Below are positions 1 to 8,246 of a DNA stretch of 64,000 bases, one piece after another (the stretch's first letter is position 1; each line of letters opens with the position of its first letter). The position numbers and the translations under genes were made by a program. The notes under the pieces were generated by a model. That model was given only the letters and a program-made list of their open reading frames with translations. It did no database searches and was not told the origin of the DNA. Source of the DNA: Desulfomonile tiedjei (GTDB lineage: Bacteria > Desulfobacterota > Desulfomonilia > Desulfomonilales > Desulfomonilaceae); assembly GCA_016218715.1 (NCBI GenBank), contig JACRDG010000121.1:1-64000 (forward strand), written 5' to 3'.

Positions 1-1451
1 GACATCTCATTATCGGTCTTCTCAATCTCTTTGAGCTCAGGAGCCCGTTTCTTAGCCACCAAAATACCCGCGACCAATACAAAACCTGTCACCGTTGCCC
101 ACATCATGGTGCCATGGGGTTTCATTGAGGCCAGAAAGAAGAAACAGCTCATAAAAATAATCCAGATCATCAAGGTGATAAAACGGCTTGTATTGAATTG
201 GACGACCTCCTTAGTCCCCATGAAATAGCGGTAGATAATCAGGGAGCCCATGTTTATGGTGAAACAGGCCAGCAATCCAATGGCGTACATGTCGGCCAGG
301 ATCGTCTGACTCCCGCTCGTCAGGAGTATGATCCCCGAGAAAGTGACCCCGTTGACCACGTGGATGCGATACAGCGATTGCCGGCGGTTCGTCGCGATCA
401 ACCACTTGAAACCGTATCGGTCCGCCACCCGTTCCATGAGTTCGCTTGACGCGAGAAAAGCCGTATTCATGGCCATGATGAGCGTGATGCTTGCCAGAAC
501 CGCCACCGCAATCCCGAATGGAACGCCGTTCACTAGGGTCGCGTAATGGGTTATCAGGTCTCCTTCATGTTCCGAGAAGTTGATTGCAGCCGATAGGGCC
601 AGAGCCGCAACCAACGGGGTAACGATCCTGACCGTGAGCGCAAGAAAGCGGTAAGCCTTGGAAATGTCCCGCCAGCTTCGAACAAATCCCGCGGTCTGAA
701 GCACCGACTCCACTCCGGAATACGCGAGAATGCAACTGGCGACCGAAGCGATGAGGACTCCGTAATTCTGGGTCCATGAGCCGGTCTCGAGACTCTTGAG
801 CCCCTCTCCGACGGAACTGTGCAGGCGACCTACCGATTCCGGGTCCATTTCCACAATACCGGATGCAATCAGATTGACGAAGATGAACGCTGCCAGGATG
901 AACACGCCAAAGGTGAAACGGACGTTCTCCCGAATTCCGAGAATGTTGAGGCCGGCTATACACCAAACCATTGTTATGGCTGTGACCATCTTCCACATGT
1001 GCGATATCGGGTAGAACGAAGTGGCATTTTCTATGGCGCTGACGGCAGAGATACAGGCAGTGAGAATGTAGTCCACCATGATCGAAGAGACGGCCACAAA
1101 AGAAACCACGGGACCCAGCACCAGATAGGAAAAGGAATAGACCCCGCCGCCGAAGAGCTTATGATGATCGAGGATTTCCGCGATCTCTACCAGCCGGGTA
1201 GTGAGCCACCAAACCAGCCCCGCGGTCAAGGCGATGAAGAATACCGCGCCGGGGCCGAGGAAACGATAAGCCTCAGCCGGTGCATAAAACACCGACGTCA
1301 GCTCGTCCATGAGGGTAATGATACCGACGCCGAGCCATGTGAGCCAAAAGCGCCCGCCCGCGTAATAGGTGAGCAGTCCGGGTCTTCGGAGCAAGAACAC
1401 AAAAAGGCCCACTAGGGCCAAATTGACGATGACCAGGACCGGGATTTTCAT
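1..1451 (-). CDS. APC-family amino acid permease-like protein, C-terminus outside window
   Basis: The minus strand is open from an ATG at 1451 to the left edge, giving about 483 residues without a stop. The protein begins MKIPVLVIVNLALVGLF and is a chain of long hydrophobic segments typical of a polytopic permease, with stretches such as GGGVYSFSYLVLGPVVSF and LIASVASCILAYSGVESV that resemble the early conserved helices of the amino acid-polyamine-organocation family. It would import an amino acid or similar small solute across the inner membrane; the substrate cannot be read from sequence. The 3' end lies outside the window, so length and stop are unknown. The next gene, the AtoE-like carrier, is divergent, with 508 bases between them that can hold both promoters. 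The start is supported by a weak GGAG upstream. A different solute-symporter family is possible. Confidence 0.75.
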   Translation of the reverse strand, partial: MKIPVLVIVNLALVGLFVFLLRRPGLLTYYAGGRFWLTWLGVGIITLMDELTSVFYAPAEAYRFLGPGAVFFIALTAGLVWWLTTRLVEIAEILDHHKLFGGGVYSFSYLVLGPVVSFVAVSSIMVDYILTACISAVSAIENATSFYPISHMWKMVTAITMVWCIAGLNILGIRENVRFTFGVFILAAFIFVNLIASGIVEMDPESVGRLHSSVGEGLKSLETGSWTQNYGVLIASVASCILAYSGVESVLQTAGFVRSWRDISKAYRFLALTVRIVTPLVAALALSAAINFSEHEGDLITHYATLVNGVPFGIAVAVLASITLIMAMNTAFLASSELMERVADRYGFKWLIATNRRQSLYRIHVVNGVTFSGIILLTSGSQTILADMYAIGLLACFTINMGSLIIYRYFMGTKEVVQFNTSRFITLMIWIIFMSCFFFLASMKPHGTMMWATVTGFVLVAGILVAKKRAPELKEIEKTDNEM

Positions 1452-1959
1452 CGAGCTTTGCGCTCCATCGCATCGCCTCCACCCAAGAAACCAGGTGCCG
1501 GAAAACGCGGTCCGGAAGAATCGCGTGGAATGCGCCGGGGCAAATGTTCAGGTGCGGAGTATATCCGTCAACTTCAGTCTCCGTCAAGGAAATTTGCGAC
1601 GCGCTATACCGGGTTTTTCGTTGACACTCGGGGGCAATCGCCTTATCGTGGCACCCACTACAAGGATCTTTTCATCCGGCCGAGCGCCGGGTCTTCCACG
1701 GAACTTTCTCCCTGCAATAGCGGGGCTTCCACGATCAGCGATGATGGAGAGTCCATGAAGCGTTGCGTGCCGCTACACTTGGATTCCTGAGTTTCAGCCC
1801 AGCGGTCATCGATTTGCAGCCTGACTGCAGTTCATGAAAGTGAACGCAAAGACCGGGGTAACCGTTCACGGGACCGAGGCGATTGGTTGCAATCGCGACG
1901 GCAGAGACGATTACCAACCGGGAATGACGTCCACCATATTCCACAAAGGAGGACTCATT
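1452..1959. other. Divergent intergenic region, no gene seen
   Basis: This 508-base gap separates the divergent permease and AtoE-like genes. I see no credible coding region. It holds one sigma-70-like promoter candidate reading rightward and should contain the leftward promoter too, which I could not place. Confidence 0.5.
1621..1649 (+). promoter_or_regulatory. Candidate sigma-70 promoter upstream of the AtoE-like gene
   Basis: TTGACA at 1621 and TATCGT at 1644 are separated by 17 bases. The -35 box is perfect and the -10 box is weak. It lies about 310 bases upstream of the start at 1960, so a long leader or another promoter is possible. Confidence 0.35.
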
Positions 1960-3351
1960 ATGGCGCAAGAAAAAGGCTCCGGCTTCGAGGTTCTCAAGAA
2001 CTGGGGCGATGGTCTGACAAGATGGTCCGAGAAATGGATACCGGACGCTCTCGTCATTGTCTGGATTCTGACGATCATCGCCTTTGTGCTTGCCTTCATC
2101 TGGGGCAAGACAACTCCCATGGGGGCAGTTATTGCATGGGGAAAAGGGTTCTGGGCCTTGCTCGAGTTCGGCATGCAGATGTGCCTGATCATGCTGACGG
2201 GGTACATTGTGGCCACGTCGCCTCCGGTGAAGAGGATACTCGATGGCCTGGCGAGCATCCCCAATGCAGACCAACCCTGGCAAGCGATCATGGCCATGTG
2301 CCTCTTCTCGATGCTCACCGCGTGGCTCCAGTGGGGCTTGAGCCTGATCGGGAGCGCAATGTTCGCCCTGTTCCTCATACGGAGGAACCCGAAGACCGAT
2401 TACCGGCTGCTCGTCGCCGCGGCGTACCTCGGGCTTGGGTGTACCTGGCACGCAGGGCTCTCCGGGTCTGCCACCCTCCTCGTGAATACGCCGAACAATT
2501 TCCTTATCAAAGGAAAGATTCTGGATGCGACCATCCCGATCTCAGAGACCATATTCAGTCCGTTCAATCTCATCTTGACAGTCATCGTCATCGTCGTAGT
2601 GACTCTGCTCATGTGTGCGATGCATCCTACTCCAGAGAAGACGTACCGGGTCAAACCGGAGCTTCTCGATCAACTCAAGCTGTACGAACCGCCAGCGCGG
2701 CCGACCGGCGCGATTTCGCCCTCACTCTGGATGAACTGGTGGCCGGGCTTCAACCTTCTTGCCGCGGGCTTGGGATTGCTCTGGCTGGGTTGGGACATCA
2801 GCCAACGAGGCATGCGCGACTGCATAAATCTGAACAACATCAATTTGTTCTTCCTCATGCTCGGCATTCTGTTCCACTGGAGGCCGTGGTCGTTTCTCAA
2901 GGCCTGTGAGGACGCGGGGAGGGCCGTCTGGGGCGTGATCGTTCAGTTCCCGTTCTATGCGGGCATCTTCGGCCTGTTCAAGTTTACCGCGCTCGGGGAC
3001 GCCTTGGCCGGTGCGTTCGTTGCGATCTCTAACCCCCAGACCTTCTACCTGGTTATCTACTGGTACTCAGGTCTCGAAAACTATCTCGTCCCGTCCGGCG
3101 GATCAAAGTTTGCGATTACCGCGCCGTTCATCGTGCCCGCGGCGAAAACGTTGGGCGTGAGCATTCCGAAGACCGTTCTCACGTACGCATGGGGCGACAT
3201 GATGACCGACATGATCCAGCCGTTCTGGGCGATTGCCATGCTCGCGGTCGCCAAGCTGGAGTTCCGTGAAATCATGGGGTGGCTCATGCTCGTGTTCTTC
3301 GCGTTCTTCGTGATTACCTCAGCAGCATTCCTTATCTTGCCTTACGTCTAA
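1960..3351 (+). CDS. AtoE-like short-chain fatty acid transporter
   Basis: A 463-residue polytopic membrane protein that I recognise as the AtoE / short-chain fatty acid transporter family. Visible family features include an N-terminal WIPDALVIVWILTIIAFVLA helix, the WGKGFWALLEFGMQM segment, a PVKRIL motif, QFPFYAGIFGL in the second half, a PSGGSKF loop and a late MIQPFWAIAMLA helix. AtoE of E. coli is thought to take up acetoacetate and butyrate; here the natural substrate is likely a short-chain acid, which fits the propionate/acetate genes elsewhere in the window. The reading frame stays open upstream to 1834, but ATG 1960 follows a strong AAAGGAGGA site by seven bases, so I chose it. It stands just ahead of the TAXI-TRAP genes and may share their regulation. 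Confidence 0.85.
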   Translation: MAQEKGSGFEVLKNWGDGLTRWSEKWIPDALVIVWILTIIAFVLAFIWGKTTPMGAVIAWGKGFWALLEFGMQMCLIMLTGYIVATSPPVKRILDGLASIPNADQPWQAIMAMCLFSMLTAWLQWGLSLIGSAMFALFLIRRNPKTDYRLLVAAAYLGLGCTWHAGLSGSATLLVNTPNNFLIKGKILDATIPISETIFSPFNLILTVIVIVVVTLLMCAMHPTPEKTYRVKPELLDQLKLYEPPARPTGAISPSLWMNWWPGFNLLAAGLGLLWLGWDISQRGMRDCINLNNINLFFLMLGILFHWRPWSFLKACEDAGRAVWGVIVQFPFYAGIFGLFKFTALGDALAGAFVAISNPQTFYLVIYWYSGLENYLVPSGGSKFAITAPFIVPAAKTLGVSIPKTVLTYAWGDMMTDMIQPFWAIAMLAVAKLEFREIMGWLMLVFFAFFVITSAAFLILPYV

Positions 3352-3457
3352 GCTGTGCCCAAAGAATGCGGCTCCCTCTCACGCCACGAGGGGGAGCTGC
3401 TCCTATCAGGAGTGAATCAACTGATGGTTGAAACCCCGTGAATGAGCGAGGAGTGTA

Positions 3458-4468
3458 ATGGAACATCGTCGTCGATCTGAATCCGGCAACACGGTTGGCA
3501 GGCGCCAGTTTCTCCGCGTTGCGGCGGCAATGGGAGGTGCCGTGGTCCTCGGCGGACCCGCAAGCATCTGGGCACAGGGCAAGAAGAGCATTTCGGTGGC
3601 CACTGGCGGTATGGGAGGGGTGTATTACCCCCTGGGAGGCGCGATAGCAGCAGTCATTACAAAATATGTGCCCGACGTGGAAGCGGCCGCCGAGGTCACT
3701 GCAGCTTCTGTAGATAACTGCAAGCTCGTCGCTGCAGGGAAGTCGGATCTTGCAATTGTCATGGGCGACACTGCCTACGACGCGTTGCAAGGAACCGGAA
3801 AATTCAAAGGAAAGCTTCCGTTGAGAAGTCTTGGTGTCCTCTATCCGAACATCATGCAAATCGTCGCGCCGTTGGGAAAAAACCTCAAAACGGCCGTGAA
3901 CTTGAAAGGTAAGACGATCTCCACGGGAGCGCCGGGAAGCGGTGTAGAGGTCATGGCGCTGCGAATTCTGGAGGTCAACGGCATCAACCCGGACAAAGAC
4001 ATCAAACGGGACCGGTTGGGGGCCTCCGAATCGGCCGGCGCCTTCAAGGACGGCAAGATCGATGCCTTCTTCTGGTGTGGTGGCGTTCCCACGGCTGCGG
4101 TGCTCGATCTCGCAGCAGCTCCCGGGGTCAAGCTCTTTTTCATTCCCAATGACGATGCTGTCGACAAGATGAACGCGAAGTATGGCCCAGTCTACTATAA
4201 GACCGTGATCCCAAAGGGGGCTTACGCGGGAATCGACGCTGATGTGCCGGTTGGAGCCGTAGCGAACATCCTCATTGCTCACGAATCCATGGACGAAAAG
4301 CTCGTGTATGGAATTCTGGCCGCTCTGTTCGATCACAAAGACGAACTGGTGGCCGTGCACAAACAAGCCGAAGACATGGACCTGCAAAAAGCGACCATCG
4401 GGTCTCCACTTCCTTTGCACAAGGGAGCACTGAAATACTACAAAGACAAGGGCTTGACCGTGCAGTAG
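3458..4468 (+). CDS. TAXI-family TRAP transporter solute-binding protein
   Basis: A 336-residue exported receptor. Residues 1-41 form a Tat-type signal (GRRQFLRVAAAMGGAVVLGG followed by a hydrophobic stretch and an AQG cleavage region). The mature part starts with SVATGGMGGVYYPLGGAIA, the hallmark of the TAXI (TRAP-associated extracytoplasmic immunogenic) receptor family, and contains the A-G-KSDLAIVMGDTAYDA region and the TISTGAPGSGVEVMALRIL ligand-cleft segment. It would capture a small organic acid or amino acid in the periplasm and pass it to the fused permease encoded at 4951. The gene lies in an operon: its TAG stop overlaps the GTG start of the DUF1850 gene by one base. The order receptor, DUF1850, fused permease is usual for TAXI systems. 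Confidence 0.92.
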   Translation: MEHRRRSESGNTVGRRQFLRVAAAMGGAVVLGGPASIWAQGKKSISVATGGMGGVYYPLGGAIAAVITKYVPDVEAAAEVTAASVDNCKLVAAGKSDLAIVMGDTAYDALQGTGKFKGKLPLRSLGVLYPNIMQIVAPLGKNLKTAVNLKGKTISTGAPGSGVEVMALRILEVNGINPDKDIKRDRLGASESAGAFKDGKIDAFFWCGGVPTAAVLDLAAAPGVKLFFIPNDDAVDKMNAKYGPVYYKTVIPKGAYAGIDADVPVGAVANILIAHESMDEKLVYGILAALFDHKDELVAVHKQAEDMDLQKATIGSPLPLHKGALKYYKDKGLTVQ

Positions 4469-4947
4469 TGAGATGTTGCGCCGGGCGGCGGAACAGGGCC
4501 TTTGTCCTGGTTTCCGCAGCTCTTGCAGGGATCCTGTTCTTTGCAGGGCTCGCCAAGCCAATCCTGGTTCTCGAGATTAGCAGCCCGTCTGTTTTGCTGC
4601 CGGTGGCCGAAGGTGACTTGGTTGTCCATACGTACGTGCATTCCATGTACGATGCGGCCGTGAGCGAGAAATTCACAATCGAGCAGCGGCGTTTTCGCAT
4701 GTTTCACCTGATGACCGACTGCGAGGCATGTCTCGCATATCTGGGACTTGAGAAAAAGGACGAGCCCAATGTGGATCTCACGTTCCAGGAATTCGGTATT
4801 CCAGCGGCCAGCATAGGAAATCACGTGATCCAGGCTCATGGCAGAGAGATTCAACTCGACACACACGAGGATCGGACCGGCACGATCGTGGTGAAATTGA
4901 CGCAGATGTCCGTGCTGAGCTATTTCGCACGCCTTATCCGGGGTTAG
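4468..4947 (+). CDS. DUF1850 protein of the TAXI-TRAP operon
   Basis: A 159-residue protein with one N-terminal hydrophobic segment (about residues 10-29) and a mostly beta C-terminal part. The GTG start shares its first base with the TAG stop of the receptor gene, a clear sign of translational coupling, and the TRAP permease begins three bases after its stop. Its size and place match the DUF1850 proteins that accompany TAXI-type TRAP transporters; the biochemical role is not known. One can infer a periplasm-facing, membrane-anchored accessory protein. The family call is from memory of the operon context and of the motif VHTYVHSMYDAAVSEKF, which resembles the conserved W/Y-x-H-S-V region of DUF1850, so it is moderately secure. 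Confidence 0.75.
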   Translation: MRCCAGRRNRAFVLVSAALAGILFFAGLAKPILVLEISSPSVLLPVAEGDLVVHTYVHSMYDAAVSEKFTIEQRRFRMFHLMTDCEACLAYLGLEKKDEPNVDLTFQEFGIPAASIGNHVIQAHGREIQLDTHEDRTGTIVVKLTQMSVLSYFARLIRG

Positions 4948-4950
4948 AGC

Positions 4951-6903
4951 ATGGAGAATGAGAAGAGCCCGTGGATTATCGAAGATCGGCTCAAGAAGGT
5001 CGAAGAGGTTATCGAGAAAGAGGAAGGGATTACCAGAAAGCATAAAGCATTCTGGAGCATAATTGTTTCGGTCCTCGCGATCTCGTGCTCTCTGTTCGCA
5101 CTGTATTGCGCTATTGGCACAGTGACAACGCAAATACTTCGCGGCATTCACGTGGCGTTTGTGCTTACCTTGATCTTCATTCACTATCCGGCGCTCGCGC
5201 GGTTCAGAGACAAGGTTAACGTGCTGGACCTCGTTTTGGTTGGGCTGGGGCTGGCGGCAATCGGCTACATGCTGATAGATTTCGAGGAATTCATTTATAG
5301 AGCGGTAACTCCCGACAAATGGGACGACATCTTCGGCGCGATCCTGATCGTACTGTGTTTGGAAGCGGCACGCAGATCGACGGGCTGGATCATGCCCGTG
5401 ACAGTGGTGATCTTTCTCATCTTCTCCTACATCGGCCCCTGGTTGCCGCCACCCTGGACACACCGCGGGTATGATCTCGACCGGATCGTCGGGCACATGT
5501 ACATGACGTTGGAGGGGATCTTTGGGGTTCCGATCGACGTTTCTTCCACGTTTATCATCATGTTCACTATCTTCGGGTCTTTCCTGAGGGTGTCCGGCGC
5601 GGGCAGGTTTTATGTGGATTTCGCGTTTACAGCAATGGGGAGGAAACCCACAGGTGCGGGCCGCACCGTGTGCATGGCTTCGTTCTTTCTTGCCGGCGGT
5701 TCGGGAAGTGGAGTCGCGGACACGGTGACAGTGGGTTCGGTAGCGTACCCCATGCTCCGCAAAGCCGGGTACGACCGTGAAAACGCAGGTGGACTGCTCG
5801 CAGCGGGAGGGCTCGGGGCCGTGCTTACCCCGCCGGTGATGGGCGCGGCCGCTTTTCTCATCGCGGAGTTCTTGAGGATCAGCTATCTGGACGTCATCAA
5901 AATGGCCGCGATCCCCGCGACTCTCTACTACTGGAGCCTGTTGCTCATGGTGGAGTTCGATGCCCGGAAATTCGGCATTAAAATCGTGGAAGTAGATCAC
6001 CCCTATGACCTCTGGACCTTCACCCGCCTGTACGGATTTCATTTCTTGCCGGTCCTGACCTTGGTGGCCTTCCTGATTTCAGGATATACGCCGCCGATGT
6101 CCGTCTTTGCCGCGATCACGGTGTGCGTTGTCGCATGTTTCATCCGCAAGGAGACCAGATTCACTCCGTTGAAGCTTCTTGATGCACTCAGGGGGGGCAC
6201 GATGGCTGTTCTCCCCGTTGCGGCTGTCTGCGCTTGCGCGGGCGTCATCGTCGGCGTGGTGAGTCTCACTGGGCTTGGTTTGAAGCTTTCGACGATCATC
6301 GTCACCTACGCCGGAGGAAACCTGTTCCTGACCACCGTGTATACGGCCATCCTGCTCTGGATCATCGGACTGGCCGTTCCCATCACGGCCACCTACATCA
6401 TCGCGGCTGTCATTGCGGCGCCTGCACTCACGAAACTCGGCGTGCCGGATTACGCTGCGCACATGTTCGTTTTCTATTATGCGGTTCTCTCTGAGGTGTC
6501 ACCACCTACCGCGCTGTCTCCTTTTGCGGCTGCCGCCCTCACTGGAGGCGATCCCTTTAAGACCACGATGATGGCTTGGAAATACACTGCCGTGGCATTT
6601 ATCGTGCCGTTCATGTTCGTTCTCGACCCTTCCGGATACGCCCTGCTATTGAAGGGCGATAGCGTCCTCGGCACGTTGTGGGTGATCGCGACCTCTTATG
6701 TGGGCGTGTTCGCATTTGCATCTGCAGCGTCAGGGTGGCTCTTCAGGAAGGCCACGACGGTCGAGCGAGTCATTCTTGGCACAGCCGGACTGGCTCTTGT
6801 CCACCCGGCGTTATGGTCCGACTTCCTCGGGATTGCATTGGTGGGACTCGCCGTAGTTCTGCAGCTTGTGGTAAAGAAGCCGCAAGCGGCCCCGACTCAA
6901 TGA
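4951..6903 (+). CDS. TRAP transporter, fused small and large permease subunits
   Basis: A 650-residue membrane protein with a charged, probably coiled N-terminal 30 residues, about four helices (small DctQ-like part, roughly residues 30-190) and then a large DctM-like domain. The segment FFLAGGSGSGVADTVTVGSV with the following GLLAAGGLGAVLTPPVMGAAA is the characteristic glycine-rich re-entrant region of TRAP 4TM/12TM fusion permeases, and a second copy of this pattern is seen at YAVLSEVSPPTALSPFAAAA. It forms the ion-driven uptake channel for the TAXI receptor encoded two genes upstream, in the same operon. Length fits the family. No terminator was identified directly after the gene; about 180 bases separate it from the next gene. 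Confidence 0.93.
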   Translation: MENEKSPWIIEDRLKKVEEVIEKEEGITRKHKAFWSIIVSVLAISCSLFALYCAIGTVTTQILRGIHVAFVLTLIFIHYPALARFRDKVNVLDLVLVGLGLAAIGYMLIDFEEFIYRAVTPDKWDDIFGAILIVLCLEAARRSTGWIMPVTVVIFLIFSYIGPWLPPPWTHRGYDLDRIVGHMYMTLEGIFGVPIDVSSTFIIMFTIFGSFLRVSGAGRFYVDFAFTAMGRKPTGAGRTVCMASFFLAGGSGSGVADTVTVGSVAYPMLRKAGYDRENAGGLLAAGGLGAVLTPPVMGAAAFLIAEFLRISYLDVIKMAAIPATLYYWSLLLMVEFDARKFGIKIVEVDHPYDLWTFTRLYGFHFLPVLTLVAFLISGYTPPMSVFAAITVCVVACFIRKETRFTPLKLLDALRGGTMAVLPVAAVCACAGVIVGVVSLTGLGLKLSTIIVTYAGGNLFLTTVYTAILLWIIGLAVPITATYIIAAVIAAPALTKLGVPDYAAHMFVFYYAVLSEVSPPTALSPFAAAALTGGDPFKTTMMAWKYTAVAFIVPFMFVLDPSGYALLLKGDSVLGTLWVIATSYVGVFAFASAASGWLFRKATTVERVILGTAGLALVHPALWSDFLGIALVGLAVVLQLVVKKPQAAPTQ

Positions 6904-7082
6904 AAACGGAAACCCAAACCACTCGCTGACATCCTTATCTTAGTGAGATTCTACCTCTGTGGTCCTCAGAAGCACCTTGAAAGCGCCGGCTCCGTGATTA
7001 AACTCAGGGTAGGACTTCCATCGCTGGAGCGTCCTTCGCAGGAGCGAAACGGACGTCTTCAAGTGTGCATGAGGAGGCTACC

Positions 7083-7385
7083 ATGATGGACTGCAAGTTC
7101 GTGACAAAAGACATGCTTAACCGTCCTGTGATAGTGCAGGTCGAGGAGAGCCCGCTCACTTTCTCTACCGCGAGAACCATTGCCGACCGCAAGGCCAGGG
7201 AGCTGTCGTCGGACCCCATGCTCCTTGCGTGGTTCGATAGGCAAGCAGGGAAGTTTTCGCCCGACGTTATCTGCTGCGACCGGAACAAACCCACCTGGCT
7301 CGTGTACGCGGAAGCTCGCGGCGCGGACATATCGGTGGACATCAACAACGAAGACTATGTGTTCGTGTACCGGGCGGCCGAGTAG
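7083..7385 (+). CDS. Small AF1514-like (DUF5619) protein
   Basis: A 100-residue soluble protein that starts MMDCKFVTKDM. The frame is open from 7065, but the GAGGAGG site at 7071-7077 lies inside that extension, so ATG 7083 (or 7086) must be the start. The stretch DPMLLAWFDRQAGKFSP, the Cys-Cys pair in VICCDRN and the end PTWLVYAEARGADISVDIN recall a small family first known from the archaeal protein AF1514, now DUF5619. That assignment is from memory and uncertain. Function is not known; the conserved aromatic residues and paired cysteines could suit metal or redox binding. It stands alone between the TRAP operon and a small membrane protein and is followed by a strong hairpin. Confidence 0.7.
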   Translation: MMDCKFVTKDMLNRPVIVQVEESPLTFSTARTIADRKARELSSDPMLLAWFDRQAGKFSPDVICCDRNKPTWLVYAEARGADISVDINNEDYVFVYRAAE

Positions 7386-7772
7386 AACGGGTCGTCGGGG
7401 TACTCAGATCCAGGCCGATTGCAGGTCCCTCAGAGCCATTCTGAGGGACTTGCTCACTGGGGGCTGTCGGACGACGGCTCATATCAATTCGCTTTATAAC
7501 AGGTGATTTTGGAGTAGCCTGCCAAGGACTTCTCCTGAGAGGTTTCCTCCGCCACGGACGGCACAGCCTGACTGCGCTCCGGAGACCTTCCAGGAGCGCC
7601 CAGCGGCAGTACCACTTGTTTAATTGCGAATTGGTATCAAATGGCTCTAGGACGAGACGACCGTAGCTCACAAGGTGCGTTCCTCGCATAAATTCTTAGG
7701 GAACCTTGGGGCGGCCGATCTGTCTCAAAGGACGGAAGGAAACTTCCACGAGGAAACGACAGGAGGTCACAG
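7386..7772. other. Intergenic region with degenerate repeat tails
   Basis: No gene is seen in this 387-base gap. Besides the hairpin at 7425 it holds two short sequences, near 7483-7500 (reverse orientation) and 7618-7638, that resemble the AAAGCGAnTnGGTAT tail of the palindromic repeat family described at 8167, 18736 and elsewhere. They may be eroded copies. Confidence 0.35.
7425..7449 (+). terminator. Hairpin terminator after the AF1514-like gene
   Basis: A perfect 10-base stem (GTCCCTCAGA and TCTGAGGGAC) with a five-base loop lies 40 bases after the stop at 7385. The following tract has only TT before GC-rich sequence, so it is a weak intrinsic terminator or an mRNA-stabilising hairpin. 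Confidence 0.55.
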
Positions 7773-8123
7773 ATGAGTGTCTATTACCTCATGACCACAA
7801 TAGGAATCTCCATAGTGTCAATATGTAGTTTTATATTTCTGTCCACCGTGTTGGTGGGAAACTGGAGACGTATAGAAAGAGCCAAAGGATCACCATTTCG
7901 CATGTTCGACAAAGGACTCTCTTCCGGTCGTACGGCGCACCGTGCCGACTGCTTTGAAGGCTGTATGGCGAAATACGCTTGGGACGTCGACCAGTCAGCA
8001 TTCTGCACCGTGCAGTGCAAAACTCGGCCTTCAACCGGAGCGTCCTTGGGGCCGTCGGCCCGGCCTGGTATGAGGCACATCCAGGTCCCGCACCCGCCTC
8101 TGCCTGAGTTCGCCGCGCGGTGA
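7773..8123 (+). CDS. Small single-pass membrane protein with cysteine pairs, unknown
   Basis: A 116-residue protein preceded by an excellent AGGAGGT site at 7762-7768. Residues 4-30 (about YLMTTIGISIVSICSFIFLS) form one transmembrane helix; the rest is soluble and carries the cysteines of DCFEGCMAKYAWDVDQSAFC and one more shortly after, a spacing (C-x3-C, then C-x3-C) that could form two disulfides or bind a metal. The C-terminus is proline-rich. I do not recognise a family. It is convergent with the large cyclase gene, and a palindromic repeat lies between the two stops. The strong ribosome site and the well-formed helix argue for a real gene. Confidence 0.6.
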   Translation: MSVYYLMTTIGISIVSICSFIFLSTVLVGNWRRIERAKGSPFRMFDKGLSSGRTAHRADCFEGCMAKYAWDVDQSAFCTVQCKTRPSTGASLGPSARPGMRHIQVPHPPLPEFAAR

Positions 8124-8166
8124 GGCTCGATGCCCACCGAGCAAGCATGCCTCACAGCAAATCGCA

Positions 8167-8246
8167 TTCAATGAAGTAATAGTGGGGCAGCGTCTCTGCA
8201 TAGAGAAGTTACCCCCAACATTACTCGTTTGAAAGCGACTCGGTAT
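8167..8246 (+). repeat. Palindromic 3'-end repeat, copy A
   Basis: First of five copies of an imperfect palindrome: outer arms TTCAATGAAGTAAT and ATTACTCGTTTGAA flank a GGGG...CCCC stem, followed by the tail GAAAGCGACTCGGTAT. It separates convergent genes (stop at 8123 on plus, stop at 8221 on minus). In this copy the right arm and tail lie inside the last codons of the cyclase gene. Confidence 0.7.

Noticed and set aside
4438-6042. Antisense open frame of 534 codons over the TRAP permease
   Set aside because: The sense frame is a complete TRAP permease; the antisense product has no hydrophobic or domain pattern.
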